From positions 1 to 60,723 of the IMG/VR virus record IMGVR_UViG_3300027743_000005: DNA of 60,723 nucleotides; one strand, written 5' to 3'. This stretch comes from a virus. Of the stretch, positions 41,086 to 47,916 are shown in pieces; position 1 is the stretch's first letter, and every line of letters starts with the position of its first letter. The notes beneath the pieces are model-generated. The model saw only the letters and a list, made by a program, of their open reading frames with translations, was not told where the DNA came from and searched no databases. Both the position numbers and the translations under genes were made by a program.

Positions 41086-41285
41086 AGCCATGTCCAACGA
41101 TCGCCCGCCTCGGAACACAGGCCGAGCTTCGACCCGCCGTCCCAATCGACGTGCAGCGTGCCGATGGCGTCGATGAACCGCGCCGTGCCTTCCGTCCCCG
41201 GCGCTAGCCGCGTGTGCTCGTCCGTGCAGACAACGAGGCGCAGGCGCTTGCCTGCCACGCTGTCATCCCATTGGTCCGTCATCAT
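41082..41285 (-). CDS. DUF4314-family small protein, 67 aa
   Basis: ATG 41285 preceded by GAAAGGAACCCACG. The sequence RLRLVVCTDEHTRLAPGTEG, then GTLHVDWDGGSKLGL and DRW matches DUF4314, a small SH3-like beta barrel found in phages and Firmicutes. The SD lies inside the upstream gene. Confidence 0.75.
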   Translation of the reverse strand: MMTDQWDDSVAGKRLRLVVCTDEHTRLAPGTEGTARFIDAIGTLHVDWDGGSKLGLCSEAGDRWTWL

Positions 41286-41523
41286 CGTGGGTTCCTTTCT
41301 GTCCCTGCGCCCCGAGTCCGAGGCTGTCCAGTGCTTCCTCCATGAACCGCCCCGCCATCCGAATGGTGGCGAGGGGGGCGCCCTGACGGAACGCCTCCAT
41401 CCGGGCCTCCTGCACCGCGCCCTGACGGGCGTGGAACCAGCAGAACCACAGGTCGTTTATGTGCATCTGCGCCGGGTCGCCGCAGTACTCGCACACTCGG
41501 TCCTCGCTGCCGCAGCCCTTCAT
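41263..41523 (-). CDS. Zn-binding hypothetical protein, 86 aa
   Basis: ATG 41523; overlaps the DUF4314 gene by 23 bases. CEYCGDPAQMH with WFCWFH provides a likely zinc site; the C-terminal helix carries AGRFMEEALDSLGL. Unknown function. Confidence 0.66.
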   Translation of the reverse strand: MKGCGSEDRVCEYCGDPAQMHINDLWFCWFHARQGAVQEARMEAFRQGAPLATIRMAGRFMEEALDSLGLGAQGQKGTHDDDGPMG

Positions 41524-41834
41524 GATTCGCCTCCTCCATCGTCGATGTAGGCACCACAACCACAGATATGCCGGGCCGCGTGATCGGTCGACAAGAGCCG
41601 ACAGACATGCGAGCGCCCGAGCATGGCGTCCTCCTCGTTGGGGTCCTCCATGGCCCACTCGAAACCGCACCGCTCCTCCTCCCCGTATTCGACGGTCAGT
41701 TCCAGTAGCTCCCGACAGACGCGCCCGTCCTGGTAGATGAACGGACAGCGGTCGGGGTGGATGGGCGTGCCGAGCGCGCCCACGGCGACGCTCCGGAAGT
41801 GGCCCTCGGGGCACGTCCAGCGATAGGTGTTCAC
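41520..41834 (-). CDS. Cys-rich hypothetical protein, 104 aa
   Basis: GTG 41834 (GTGA). Seven Cys (TCPEGHF, RCPF, VCRELL, RCGF, VCRLL, ICGCG) spread along the chain suggest one or two zinc sites. No family recognised. Confidence 0.66.
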   Translation of the reverse strand: MNTYRWTCPEGHFRSVAVGALGTPIHPDRCPFIYQDGRVCRELLELTVEYGEEERCGFEWAMEDPNEEDAMLGRSHVCRLLSTDHAARHICGCGAYIDDGGGES

Positions 41835-41953
41835 GGCAGGATCGCCTGCACGACCGCCCACACGACGGCGAGGAAGATGGCAAGCAGCCCGGCCACGACC
41901 ACGATGGCCACGACGATGCCGACCCGGCGCATGGCGTCCGACTGATCGGTCAT
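41831..41953 (-). CDS. Small single-span membrane protein, 40 aa
   Basis: ATG 41953 (ATGA). Short polar start and one long hydrophobic helix (VGIVVAIVVVAGLLAIFLAV). Translationally coupled on both sides. Confidence 0.68.
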   Translation of the reverse strand: MTDQSDAMRRVGIVVAIVVVAGLLAIFLAVVWAVVQAILP

Positions 41954-42366
41954 CGCATCCTCCTGCGTCGGCGCTGGCGCTGGTCGGCGAGCGACGGCGC
42001 GTCGGCGAGGCCGGTGATGAAGTTGTCGAACTCCTCCCGGTGGGCATCCACCAGCGCGGCGATGGCCCACAGCTCTTGGCGGAACAGCTCCGCGGTGCGG
42101 CCGTGAATCTCCCGACCGAGCGCTTCGACCGGGTCCTGATCCCACGACGGCCACCGCTGGGCGGTGTTGAGGCACGTCATGCAGCACTGCATCGACAGTC
42201 GCTGGGCGCCGAGATTGCGGGCCGCGTCGCGCAGCTGGTCGCGCGTCCACAGCCGCTCGCCCACGTTCTCGCTGGCGAGGCCGCACTCGGTCAGGCCCTG
42301 GTCTTCGCGCCACGGCGGCGACGGGCGCACGATGTGTGTGACCGGCGCACTGAGTCTGGTGTCCAC
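41950..42366 (-). CDS. Hypothetical protein, 138 aa
   Basis: GTG 42366 right after the recombinase stop. Cys residues TECGLA and QCCMTCLNTAQRW, then a helical C-terminus ending in six arginines (QRQRRRRRMR). Position next to ERF may point to DNA metabolism. No family recognised. Confidence 0.66.
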   Translation of the reverse strand: MDTRLSAPVTHIVRPSPPWREDQGLTECGLASENVGERLWTRDQLRDAARNLGAQRLSMQCCMTCLNTAQRWPSWDQDPVEALGREIHGRTAELFRQELWAIAALVDAHREEFDNFITGLADAPSLADQRQRRRRRMR

Positions 42367-43089
42367 CTAGTACGGCTCCTCGGGCGGTAGGTCGGGGTTG
42401 GCGGCGGGGGCGGTGAGGCCCTCGGCCTGCAACCGCTCGGCCTCCATGTCGAGCCACGCCCGCACGAACGTCAGCGCCTCACCGTGGCGGTTCGGCTGCA
42501 TGTCGCTCAGGCCCATGTTGAAGTTGTGGCGGAAGTCCTCGCGCAACCGCTTGGCCGTGTCGCCGTCGAGCATCGCCATCTCGGCGTGGACCATCTGCTC
42601 GGCCGGGGTGCGGTAGCCCTGGTTCTGCGCCGGAGCGCGCACGGCCTGCGTGGCCGCCCGCCCGTCGTCATCCTCGGGGGCGATGCCGAAGATGGTGAGC
42701 AGGCTGTAGCGCCGGGCGTAGGTGAGCGCGGAGCCGACAGCCTGTGCGTCATTGGGCAGACGCAGGCCCATCGGCGGGAACGTCAGCCACTCGCCATTCC
42801 CGTGTATCAGGGCGGTGGTGACGGTCATCTTGTCTCCGTCGGTCCCCGGCATCTGGAACACGCTCAGGTCGAACATCTGGCAGGCCCGCTTGACCTCGTC
42901 GATGACGTCGCCCAGGTCGGCGTAGCGGTAGGTGTACTTGCCGGTGTCGGCCGTCTGCGTCTTGGCGATGTTCTGCACAGCGTTCAGCGTCTTGGCGAAG
43001 GCCAGGATCACTTCCTGGCCGCTGGCGATGAAGCTGCCGGAAAGAACGAGGTCCTCCATGGTGTGGTAGCCCACGGCTTCGATAGTCAT
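42367..43089 (-). CDS. erf: ERF-family single-strand annealing protein
   Basis: 240 residues, ATG 43089. Diagnostic block: YRYADLGDVIDEVKRAC near 53-69, then VTTALIHGNGEWL, and DAQAVGSALTYARRYSLLTI near 114-133, IFGIAPEDDDG. ERF proteins anneal complementary strands and drive phage recombination or concatemer formation. The C-terminal helix carries the tail seen in many ERF proteins. It is coupled to the 160-residue gene upstream. Confidence 0.9.
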   Translation of the reverse strand: MTIEAVGYHTMEDLVLSGSFIASGQEVILAFAKTLNAVQNIAKTQTADTGKYTYRYADLGDVIDEVKRACQMFDLSVFQMPGTDGDKMTVTTALIHGNGEWLTFPPMGLRLPNDAQAVGSALTYARRYSLLTIFGIAPEDDDGRAATQAVRAPAQNQGYRTPAEQMVHAEMAMLDGDTAKRLREDFRHNFNMGLSDMQPNRHGEALTFVRAWLDMEAERLQAEGLTAPAANPDLPPEEPY

Positions 43090-43568
43090 GCTTCCCCTTC
43101 AAGATCGAGTTGGACCCGGTCGACGTAGGTCGTGGTCCGGTACTGGTCGATGTCGATGCCGTCGCGCTTGCCCGCCGCCTTGACACTCGAGAAGCTGGGC
43201 AGGTACTCCCACAGCTGGTCGACAACGGCGCGGCCGATGTTGCGGCGCGCCGGGTCCAGTTCGCCGGTGGCGATGTCGAGCGCCACCTTCCGCACGGCCG
43301 TCTCGCCCACGTCCTTGCGGAACTGCGCCGACGAGTGCTCGTGCAGCCAAGTGCTGCGCTTCTCCGGCTTCTTCTCCAGCCGCCCCACGCCCCGGACCAC
43401 CAGGGTCTCGGTCTCCATGCGGGCGGCCAGCTCGTCACTCAGGTCGTCGACCATCTGTCGCAAAGCGCTGCCAGCCTCCAATGCCAGGCGGTAGCGCTGC
43501 GCCAGCTCGGTCGTCTCGCCGACGATGGCGTCCTCGCCCATAGCCAGCAGATCGTCAACCCCAGCCAT
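43086..43568 (-). CDS. Conserved protein paired with ERF, 160 aa
   Basis: ATG 43568, SD GAAAGGAACC, first gene after promoter P43602. Helical N-terminus (RYRLALEAGSALRQMVDDLS) and basic patch LEKKPEKRSTWLHEHSSAQF. Such proteins commonly precede ERF in actinophages, hinting at a recombination partner. No catalytic motif seen. Confidence 0.72.
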   Translation of the reverse strand: MAGVDDLLAMGEDAIVGETTELAQRYRLALEAGSALRQMVDDLSDELAARMETETLVVRGVGRLEKKPEKRSTWLHEHSSAQFRKDVGETAVRKVALDIATGELDPARRNIGRAVVDQLWEYLPSFSSVKAAGKRDGIDIDQYRTTTYVDRVQLDLEGEA

Positions 43569-43601
43569 ACGTGGTTCCTTTCGACGCGGGCCTACCGGAC
43601 T

Positions 43602-43626
43602 ATTCTACCCCGTCGCGCGGCGGCCG
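43602..43626 (-). promoter_or_regulatory. Leftward promoter of the recombination operon
   Basis: A good -10, TAGAAT (43607-43602), with a poor -35. The 18 bases upstream of the -10 (43626-43609) are identical to 49251-49268, the segment upstream of the -10 of the rightward promoter at 49270. The rest of 43627-43733 holds only a GCCTGC/GCAGGC repeat and a plus-strand GGAAAGGAACG not followed by a start. Confidence 0.62.
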
Positions 43627-43733
43627 GACGCGGATACTGGCTGGTCAGCCCACTCACCCACAGGCTGCTGTGGATAAATGAGAGCCGCCGCCGAGCCTGC
43701 GGAAAGGAACGAGACGCAGGCCCAGCGGACGGC

Positions 43734-44096
43734 TCAACTACCCGGCGGGTTCGTACTCCCGCTGGGTAGATCTTGCCGCTTGCGGGGCGGCTCGTACACC
43801 TTGCCCCGCATGATTCGGCATGGAATGCAGGTCGGGGTGCAGCGCCGGGCGCCGTCACCCCACCGTTGGTCGGTGCAACCGGGCGGGCACACGCACGCCT
43901 TCCCGGCCATGTTGTCATCGTCGCAGCTGTAGTGGCGGGTGCGGCCAGGAACGGCCACAGGGCGCCCACAGATGTCGCTGCGGGGGGCGTGGGCCAGGAA
44001 CTGCCGGGCACGCTCCTCCGAGGCGAGTCCGGCCGCTCTGGCCTGCGTCATGGCATCCCGCACGCCCTCGGGGACGTGACGGCGTCGGCTAGCCAC
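43734..44096 (-). CDS. Cys-rich hypothetical protein, 120 aa
   Basis: GTG 44096. N-terminal helix (EGVRDAMTQARAAGLASEER), then CVCPPGCTDQRWGDGARRC and CIPCR, at least six Cys, a probable zinc fold. The last codons lie in a long hairpin (43738-43769). Confidence 0.68.
   Translation of the reverse strand: MASRRRHVPEGVRDAMTQARAAGLASEERARQFLAHAPRSDICGRPVAVPGRTRHYSCDDDNMAGKACVCPPGCTDQRWGDGARRCTPTCIPCRIMRGKVYEPPRKRQDLPSGSTNPPGS
43738..43769 (-). terminator. Interrupted 12-bp hairpin at gene end
   Basis: CTACCC-g-GCGGG and CCCGC-t-GGGTAG arms around ttcgtact, overlapping the 3' end of the gene. The loop has the TCGTAC core on the plus strand, opposite to the leader hairpins. Confidence 0.5.
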
Positions 44097-44361
44097 CAGC
44101 CGTCCAGTCGTGGCAATTGCCGCAGTACGACTCCCGGGCGTCGTTGGGGTTGTAGCTCGTCATCCCGCAGCGGGGGCAGGTGTAGCTCCCGGCGGGCTTG
44201 ACGTGGTGCCAGATGCCTTCCTCGCTGATCGCCCACTCCAGCGCGTCGATGTAGTCCCACAGGTTGACGAACCCGGCCTCGTGCGCTCGGGCCACTAGCT
44301 CGGCGGTGGCGAAGTGAGAGAGGGGCAGGCCCGTGAGCCTGCCCCTCGCCACGTCAGACAC
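44089..44361 (-). CDS. Zinc-ribbon protein, 90 aa
   Basis: GTG 44361, overlapping the surface-protein stop. Helical N-terminus (ATAELVARAHEAGFVNLWDY) and C-terminal zinc ribbon YTCPRCGMTSYNPNDARESY then CGNCHDW. Function unknown. Confidence 0.7.
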   Translation of the reverse strand: MSDVARGRLTGLPLSHFATAELVARAHEAGFVNLWDYIDALEWAISEEGIWHHVKPAGSYTCPRCGMTSYNPNDARESYCGNCHDWTAGG

Positions 44362-45784
44362 GGCGCAGGCCGCGACGCCGGGTGAGCCAGATCAGACCGG
44401 CGCCACCGGACACGACCAGGAGGCCGCCGAACACCAAGGGCAGAGCGTCGGTCCCCGTCGCCGGGATGGAGCCACCACGGTTGGGCGGCACCGGCACCGC
44501 CTCGCCCGGCGTGAACGGCCCCTCGGGGCTGTTGCAGGCCGCCGTCTCGGGCGGATAGGCGATGTCGGCCTCGGACGTCAGCACGTCGGTCGCCTGCTGG
44601 AACAGCGGGCGCGACTCACCGAAGCCTGCGGGCAGCCCCGCCTCGCCGCCGGTCACCGGCAACGTGGCCACGATGTGCAGCCCGTCGCGGAACTCGGCGT
44701 CGCTCGGGTCGAGGACCCAGAACCCGTCGTCGTTCAGCATCCAGCCCGGCCAGTCCAGAGCCTCGCCCGTCACCGGGTCGACCTCAGCGCCGGGGTAGAC
44801 GACCCGGAAGCTGGTGTTGGCCTGGTAGACGATCTGGTGCGACTCGATCACGTCGCCGTCGAGGGTGCGGAACTCGAGAGTGCCGACTGTCCCGTTCAGC
44901 TCCGGCTGGTTGCCGAAGGTCAGTTCCACGAAGGGCGCGTCGCGCACGCACACGGTCGAGGCCGAGCCGATCGAGAACACGACGGGCGCCACCAGGGGTG
45001 TCGTGCTCGTGCCACCAGGCGGTAGCCCGGGGGCCGTGGTCGTGGTGCTCGGCGCGGTCGTCGTGCTCCCCGGCAACGTCGTCGTGCCACCCGGCACCGT
45101 GGTCGTGCTTCCAGCCACGGTCGTCGTGGTCGTTCCGCCGACCTGCGTGTCCGGCGTGCAGTCGGGGCAGGTCGTCGTGGTGCCCCCGGTGGAAGGAGGC
45201 GTGGTGGTCGTCCCGGTGGTGCCGGGGCAGAGGCCACTGATGTCAGGCGGCGGGCCACCGTTGTCGAAGCCGACCACGATGCTGCGCTCCTGCGCGTCGG
45301 CGAACTGGTCCCCGATCTGGACGTTGGGCCCAGGTGGGTTGGGGATGGCGTTCACACTCACGCTGATCGGCTGCTTGCCCGGCTTCAAGACCTCGGCCTC
45401 GCCGGGCTTGCGGACGTACTTGCACACCCACACCTTCTTGGGCGTCTCGGTGGTCGTAGTGGCCTCGGTGGTCGTCGTCGTGGCCTCGGTGGTCGGGATC
45501 GTCGGCACCGTGACCGGGTTGGTCACCGGCACCGTCGTCGACGCCGCTGTCGTGGTCGACGCCGCTGTGGTGGACGTCGTCGACGTGGGATACGACGGGT
45601 GTGTGGTCGTCGAGTAGGTCGGCGGAGCCGACGAGGACGTGGGATACGTCGGGTGGGTCGTCGGGTAGCTCGGCGCTGTGGTCGTGGGGTACGTCGGTGG
45701 AGGCCAAGCGTCAGCCCTCCCGACCCACAGACACACGATGCCCAGCACGGCGGCCAGCACCGCAACGATGGCGGTCCTTCTCAC
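44354..45784 (-). CDS. Large secreted IPXTG surface protein
   Basis: 476 residues, GTG 45784 (GTGA overlap; SD GAGAGGGACC lies in the upstream gene). A clear signal peptide (RTAIVAVLAAVLGIVCLWVG then RADA), a Tyr/Pro/Thr-rich stalk (TYPTTTAPSYPTTHPTYP), a domain starting KVWVCKYVRKPGE with PISVSVNAIP, a long Thr/Pro/Gly linker, and a second beta domain with DAPFVELTFG. The end is a sorting-signal arrangement: IPATGTD, hydrophobic LPLVFGGLLVVSGGAGLIWL, and basic RRRGLRRV. It should be exported and held at the wall or membrane. The CKYV domain is of a kind I recall from actinobacterial secreted proteins. Confidence 0.85.
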   Translation of the reverse strand: MRRTAIVAVLAAVLGIVCLWVGRADAWPPPTYPTTTAPSYPTTHPTYPTSSSAPPTYSTTTHPSYPTSTTSTTAASTTTAASTTVPVTNPVTVPTIPTTEATTTTTEATTTTETPKKVWVCKYVRKPGEAEVLKPGKQPISVSVNAIPNPPGPNVQIGDQFADAQERSIVVGFDNGGPPPDISGLCPGTTGTTTTPPSTGGTTTTCPDCTPDTQVGGTTTTTVAGSTTTVPGGTTTLPGSTTTAPSTTTTAPGLPPGGTSTTPLVAPVVFSIGSASTVCVRDAPFVELTFGNQPELNGTVGTLEFRTLDGDVIESHQIVYQANTSFRVVYPGAEVDPVTGEALDWPGWMLNDDGFWVLDPSDAEFRDGLHIVATLPVTGGEAGLPAGFGESRPLFQQATDVLTSEADIAYPPETAACNSPEGPFTPGEAVPVPPNRGGSIPATGTDALPLVFGGLLVVSGGAGLIWLTRRRGLRRV

Positions 45785-46134
45785 GATGGTCCCTCTCTGT
45801 TGGTGATGCCGAGTCGCTCCATCGCCTCCGCCATGCGACGCGCGCTCGACCGCTTGCCCTCTTCGGTGGTCATGTCCACTTCAATCAGCTCGTCGCAGAC
45901 GAGGACGAGTTTGGCCGGTGGCTTCGATCCGGCGGTGATGGCGCCGATCATGGGCTTGTCGAGCAACACGGCGTAGCCGGTCTCGATGGCCAGCTTCGGG
46001 TCCGTCGCCCCCGACCACAGCGTCATGATGATGGCGCTGTCCTGCATCATGGGAAGCAGCTCCCGCCGAGCTCTCTCCAGATACGCCCTGGCCTGAGGGT
46101 CCTCGGACCAGTCCCTCGGTCTTCCTCCTGGCAC
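45781..46134 (-). CDS. Nucleoside-deoxyribosyltransferase/SLOG-like conserved phage protein
   Basis: 117 residues, GTG 46134 preceded by GAAAGGAACCAGCC. The core SAIIMTLWSG then DPKLAIETGYAVLLDKPMIG matches a widespread phage family with a Rossmann-like fold (the E-x-G-x-A-x-x-x-x-K-P pattern), related in appearance to nucleoside 2-deoxyribosyltransferases. Active-site residues cannot be confirmed. Followed by VDMTTEEGKRSSARRMAEAM. Confidence 0.65.
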   Translation of the reverse strand: MPGGRPRDWSEDPQARAYLERARRELLPMMQDSAIIMTLWSGATDPKLAIETGYAVLLDKPMIGAITAGSKPPAKLVLVCDELIEVDMTTEEGKRSSARRMAEAMERLGITNREGPS

Positions 46135-46180
46135 GGCTGGTTCCTTTCAAGGTGGGAATCTTGTCAGCAGTCGGTCACGC

Positions 46181-46330
46181 TCAGTGCCAGACGACGTCAC
46201 CTGCCCTTTCCCGAGGGTCCGGGTCCATGCGGACCCGGACGAACTCGTAGATGGCGCCGCCGATCAGCGAGCCGATGGCGGCGGCGATGAACACCGCCAG
46301 GAGGGTCCTCTTGGTGTAGTGCAGCTTCAT
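46181..46330 (-). CDS. Small membrane protein, 49 aa
   Basis: ATG 46330 (ATGA). One span (TLLAVFIAAAIGSLIGGAIY) with basic N-terminus and charged C-terminus. Coupled to a second small membrane protein just upstream. Confidence 0.66.
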   Translation of the reverse strand: MKLHYTKRTLLAVFIAAAIGSLIGGAIYEFVRVRMDPDPRERAGDVVWH

Positions 46331-46476
46331 GGCCAGTGCTCCTGCATGTAGGCCAGCCCGAACAGGAGGCTGGCGATGGTGAAGATCGACAGACACGTCG
46401 CCAGGACGATGGCGAAGGCGGTCATGCACGCGCCGATGGCGACTACCTCCCACGGCGGCCGCTGGCGGCGGGTCAC
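46327..46476 (-). CDS. Small membrane protein, 49 aa
   Basis: GTG 46476 (GTGA). One or two spans (VVAIGACMTAFAIVLATCL, SIFTIASLLFGLAYM). With the gene above it could form a holin or export accessory for the transglycosylase two genes upstream; inference from position only. Confidence 0.66.
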   Translation of the reverse strand: MTRRQRPPWEVVAIGACMTAFAIVLATCLSIFTIASLLFGLAYMQEHWP

Positions 46477-46724
46477 TCGATGACCTCGACGTCGGTCCGC
46501 TGGCTGTAGCGGGCCAGGATGACCGGGCGCCCGGTGGCACGCCGACATAGTTCGGCGTGCCAGCGGTAGCTCTCGATGCGCTCCCGGTCGGCGCCCATCA
46601 GCGGCATCCACCAGCCGTCGCCGGTGCGGTACCCGATCACCCCCTCTCCGTCGCTGGGGTCGGTCGACAGCCACGCCCACATCTCCTCGATGCGGGGGAA
46701 CGGTTGCTCGCCGTTGTCAGCCAC
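46473..46724 (-). CDS. Hypothetical protein, 83 aa
   Basis: GTG 46724. Aromatic-rich (IEEMWAWLSTD, GYRTGDGWWMPLMG), with RIESYRWHAELCRR. No family recognised. Confidence 0.66.
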   Translation of the reverse strand: MADNGEQPFPRIEEMWAWLSTDPSDGEGVIGYRTGDGWWMPLMGADRERIESYRWHAELCRRATGRPVILARYSQRTDVEVIE

Positions 46725-47319
46725 AGGCCCTCCCTGTCATCGGATCGCCGCGCAGCACCCAAGGGCACCATCCGCTGTGCTGCCATAGGTTGAACGCCGC
46801 GGTGAGGTTCGACCAGGGGTCAAAGCACCCATTCGGCGGACACGGCCATCCGCATAGCTGCATGAGGCCGAGCGCGTGGGCGCGCCCGCACGGCTGCGGG
46901 TTGTAGGCGCCCGGCCGACAGCCGGACTCCCGGTGCATCACGTAGCTGAGGACCCGACCCTGCTCCTCGGGCCACCCGATCTGGGCGGCCATCTCGTGCC
47001 ACTCCTCGCACCACTGCCACTCCGCTCGAGGTGGAGGTGGCGGTGGGTTCTGCGTGCACAGCAACTCGGCCATGAAGTCACAGCCGTGATTGGTCCGCAC
47101 TGCCATGCTCGGGGCTGGCTCCACTTCGATGCCCTCGGCCATCATGGGTGGCGCCGGGGGCGGTACGTCTTCCGCCGATGGGATCGCCTCCGGCACTGTC
47201 GATGGCGGCGGTGCGGTGGAAAGCAGATGGCTCGGCGGTACGTCGGTGTCGGTAGGCGTCGGTGTGGGGGGCGTGAACACGGCGAGCAACAAGCAGCCCG
47301 TCAGCGCCACGACCCTCAC
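46717..47319 (-). CDS. Secreted SLT-type lytic transglycosylase
   Basis: 200 residues, GTG 47319 (GTGA). A short N-terminal hydrophobic export segment (VVALTGCLLLAVF), a Pro/Thr-rich linker to about 95, and a C-terminal lysozyme-like domain: VLSYVMHRESGCRPGAYN with catalytic-type Glu, AHALGLMQL, then ...PWSNLTAAFNLWQHSGWCPW. It cleaves glycan strands. With its own export signal it can act from outside, unlike the amidase at 33.4 kb. It could assist release or open the wall for the exported proteins. Confidence 0.82.
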   Translation of the reverse strand: MRVVALTGCLLLAVFTPPTPTPTDTDVPPSHLLSTAPPPSTVPEAIPSAEDVPPPAPPMMAEGIEVEPAPSMAVRTNHGCDFMAELLCTQNPPPPPPRAEWQWCEEWHEMAAQIGWPEEQGRVLSYVMHRESGCRPGAYNPQPCGRAHALGLMQLCGWPCPPNGCFDPWSNLTAAFNLWQHSGWCPWVLRGDPMTGRACG

Positions 47320-47432
47320 CGGCTGGCCTCACAGTCCCGGCAGATGCCGAGTTGGACGGTTCCTGGTGACGGACGGGTAACAGATACAAGCCGCACTCGC
47401 CGACAGCGGGTGCAATAGCCGATGATCATCAT
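47316..47432 (-). CDS. Small zinc-ribbon protein, 38 aa
   Basis: ATG 47432 (two consecutive ATGs), SD GAGAGGAC. IGYCTRCRRVRLV and GICRDCEASR form a minimal four-Cys zinc ribbon. The stop overlaps the transglycosylase GTG. Confidence 0.68.
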   Translation of the reverse strand: MMIIGYCTRCRRVRLVSVTRPSPGTVQLGICRDCEASR

Positions 47433-47460
47433 TGCGGAGTGTCCTCTCCGTGGTAGTGGG

Positions 47461-47491
47461 CGGGCCGGGACGCGTGGGGCGTCCCGGCCCG
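47461..47491 (-). terminator. 13-bp hairpin below the replication genes
   Basis: Perfect 13-bp stem (47461-47473 with 47479-47491), loop gtggg, eight bases after the stop at 47500. A strong intrinsic-type terminator. Confidence 0.75.
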
Positions 47492-47499
47492 ATTGCTGG

Positions 47500-47916
47500 C
47501 TAGAAGGGTTCCTCCTCTGTTAGTTGGGTGTCCGGTCGGAGCGCTTCAACGAAGCGACCGAACAGCGACCAGTTCGGCTCCTTCCCCTGCCGAGCCTTCT
47601 CGGCGGCGTAGGAGCGCATGGCGATCTGGATGCCCTGCTCGAAGGTCGGCAGGTCGTGCTCGTGTGAGTAGTCGATGGCCGTGCCCATGTCGCGGCGTCG
47701 AGCCGCCAGCAGTGACTGGTACTCCTTGACGATGACGGCGAGGTTCGGGTGGCCGCCACGGTCCCAGTTCAGGATGACGTTGCGGACGGCCTGCGCGCCG
47801 ATGTCCGTGTCCATGCGCATCAGTTCGCTGGTGAACAGGTCAATCGCTTCCGCGGTCCAGAGCGATGTCGCCGCGACGAGCACGGTCATCAGGTCGCTGG
47901 CGTGGTCCCGATCCAT
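47500..47916 (-). CDS. Replication-associated protein, possible helicase loader
   Basis: 138 residues, ATG 47916 with GAAGGGAACGCC. It overlaps the 3' end of the initiator gene by 77 bases. Helical N-terminus, then AVRNVILNWDRGGHPNLAVIVKEY, the spacing seen in small helicase-loader proteins of the G39P type (an inference by pattern). No P-loop. Pairing with an initiator and terminator downstream supports a replication role. Confidence 0.55.
   Translation of the reverse strand: MDRDHASDLMTVLVAATSLWTAEAIDLFTSELMRMDTDIGAQAVRNVILNWDRGGHPNLAVIVKEYQSLLAARRRDMGTAIDYSHEHDLPTFEQGIQIAMRSYAAEKARQGKEPNWSLFGRFVEALRPDTQLTEEEPF

Noticed and set aside
40384-41550. 388-codon plus-strand ORF
   Set aside because: Arg/Pro/Gly-rich shadow of several overlapping minus-strand zinc-protein genes.
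43678-43932. Plus-strand ORF preceded by GGAAAGGAACG
   Set aside because: No start codon at proper spacing, shadow-like composition, antisense to a Cys-rich gene.
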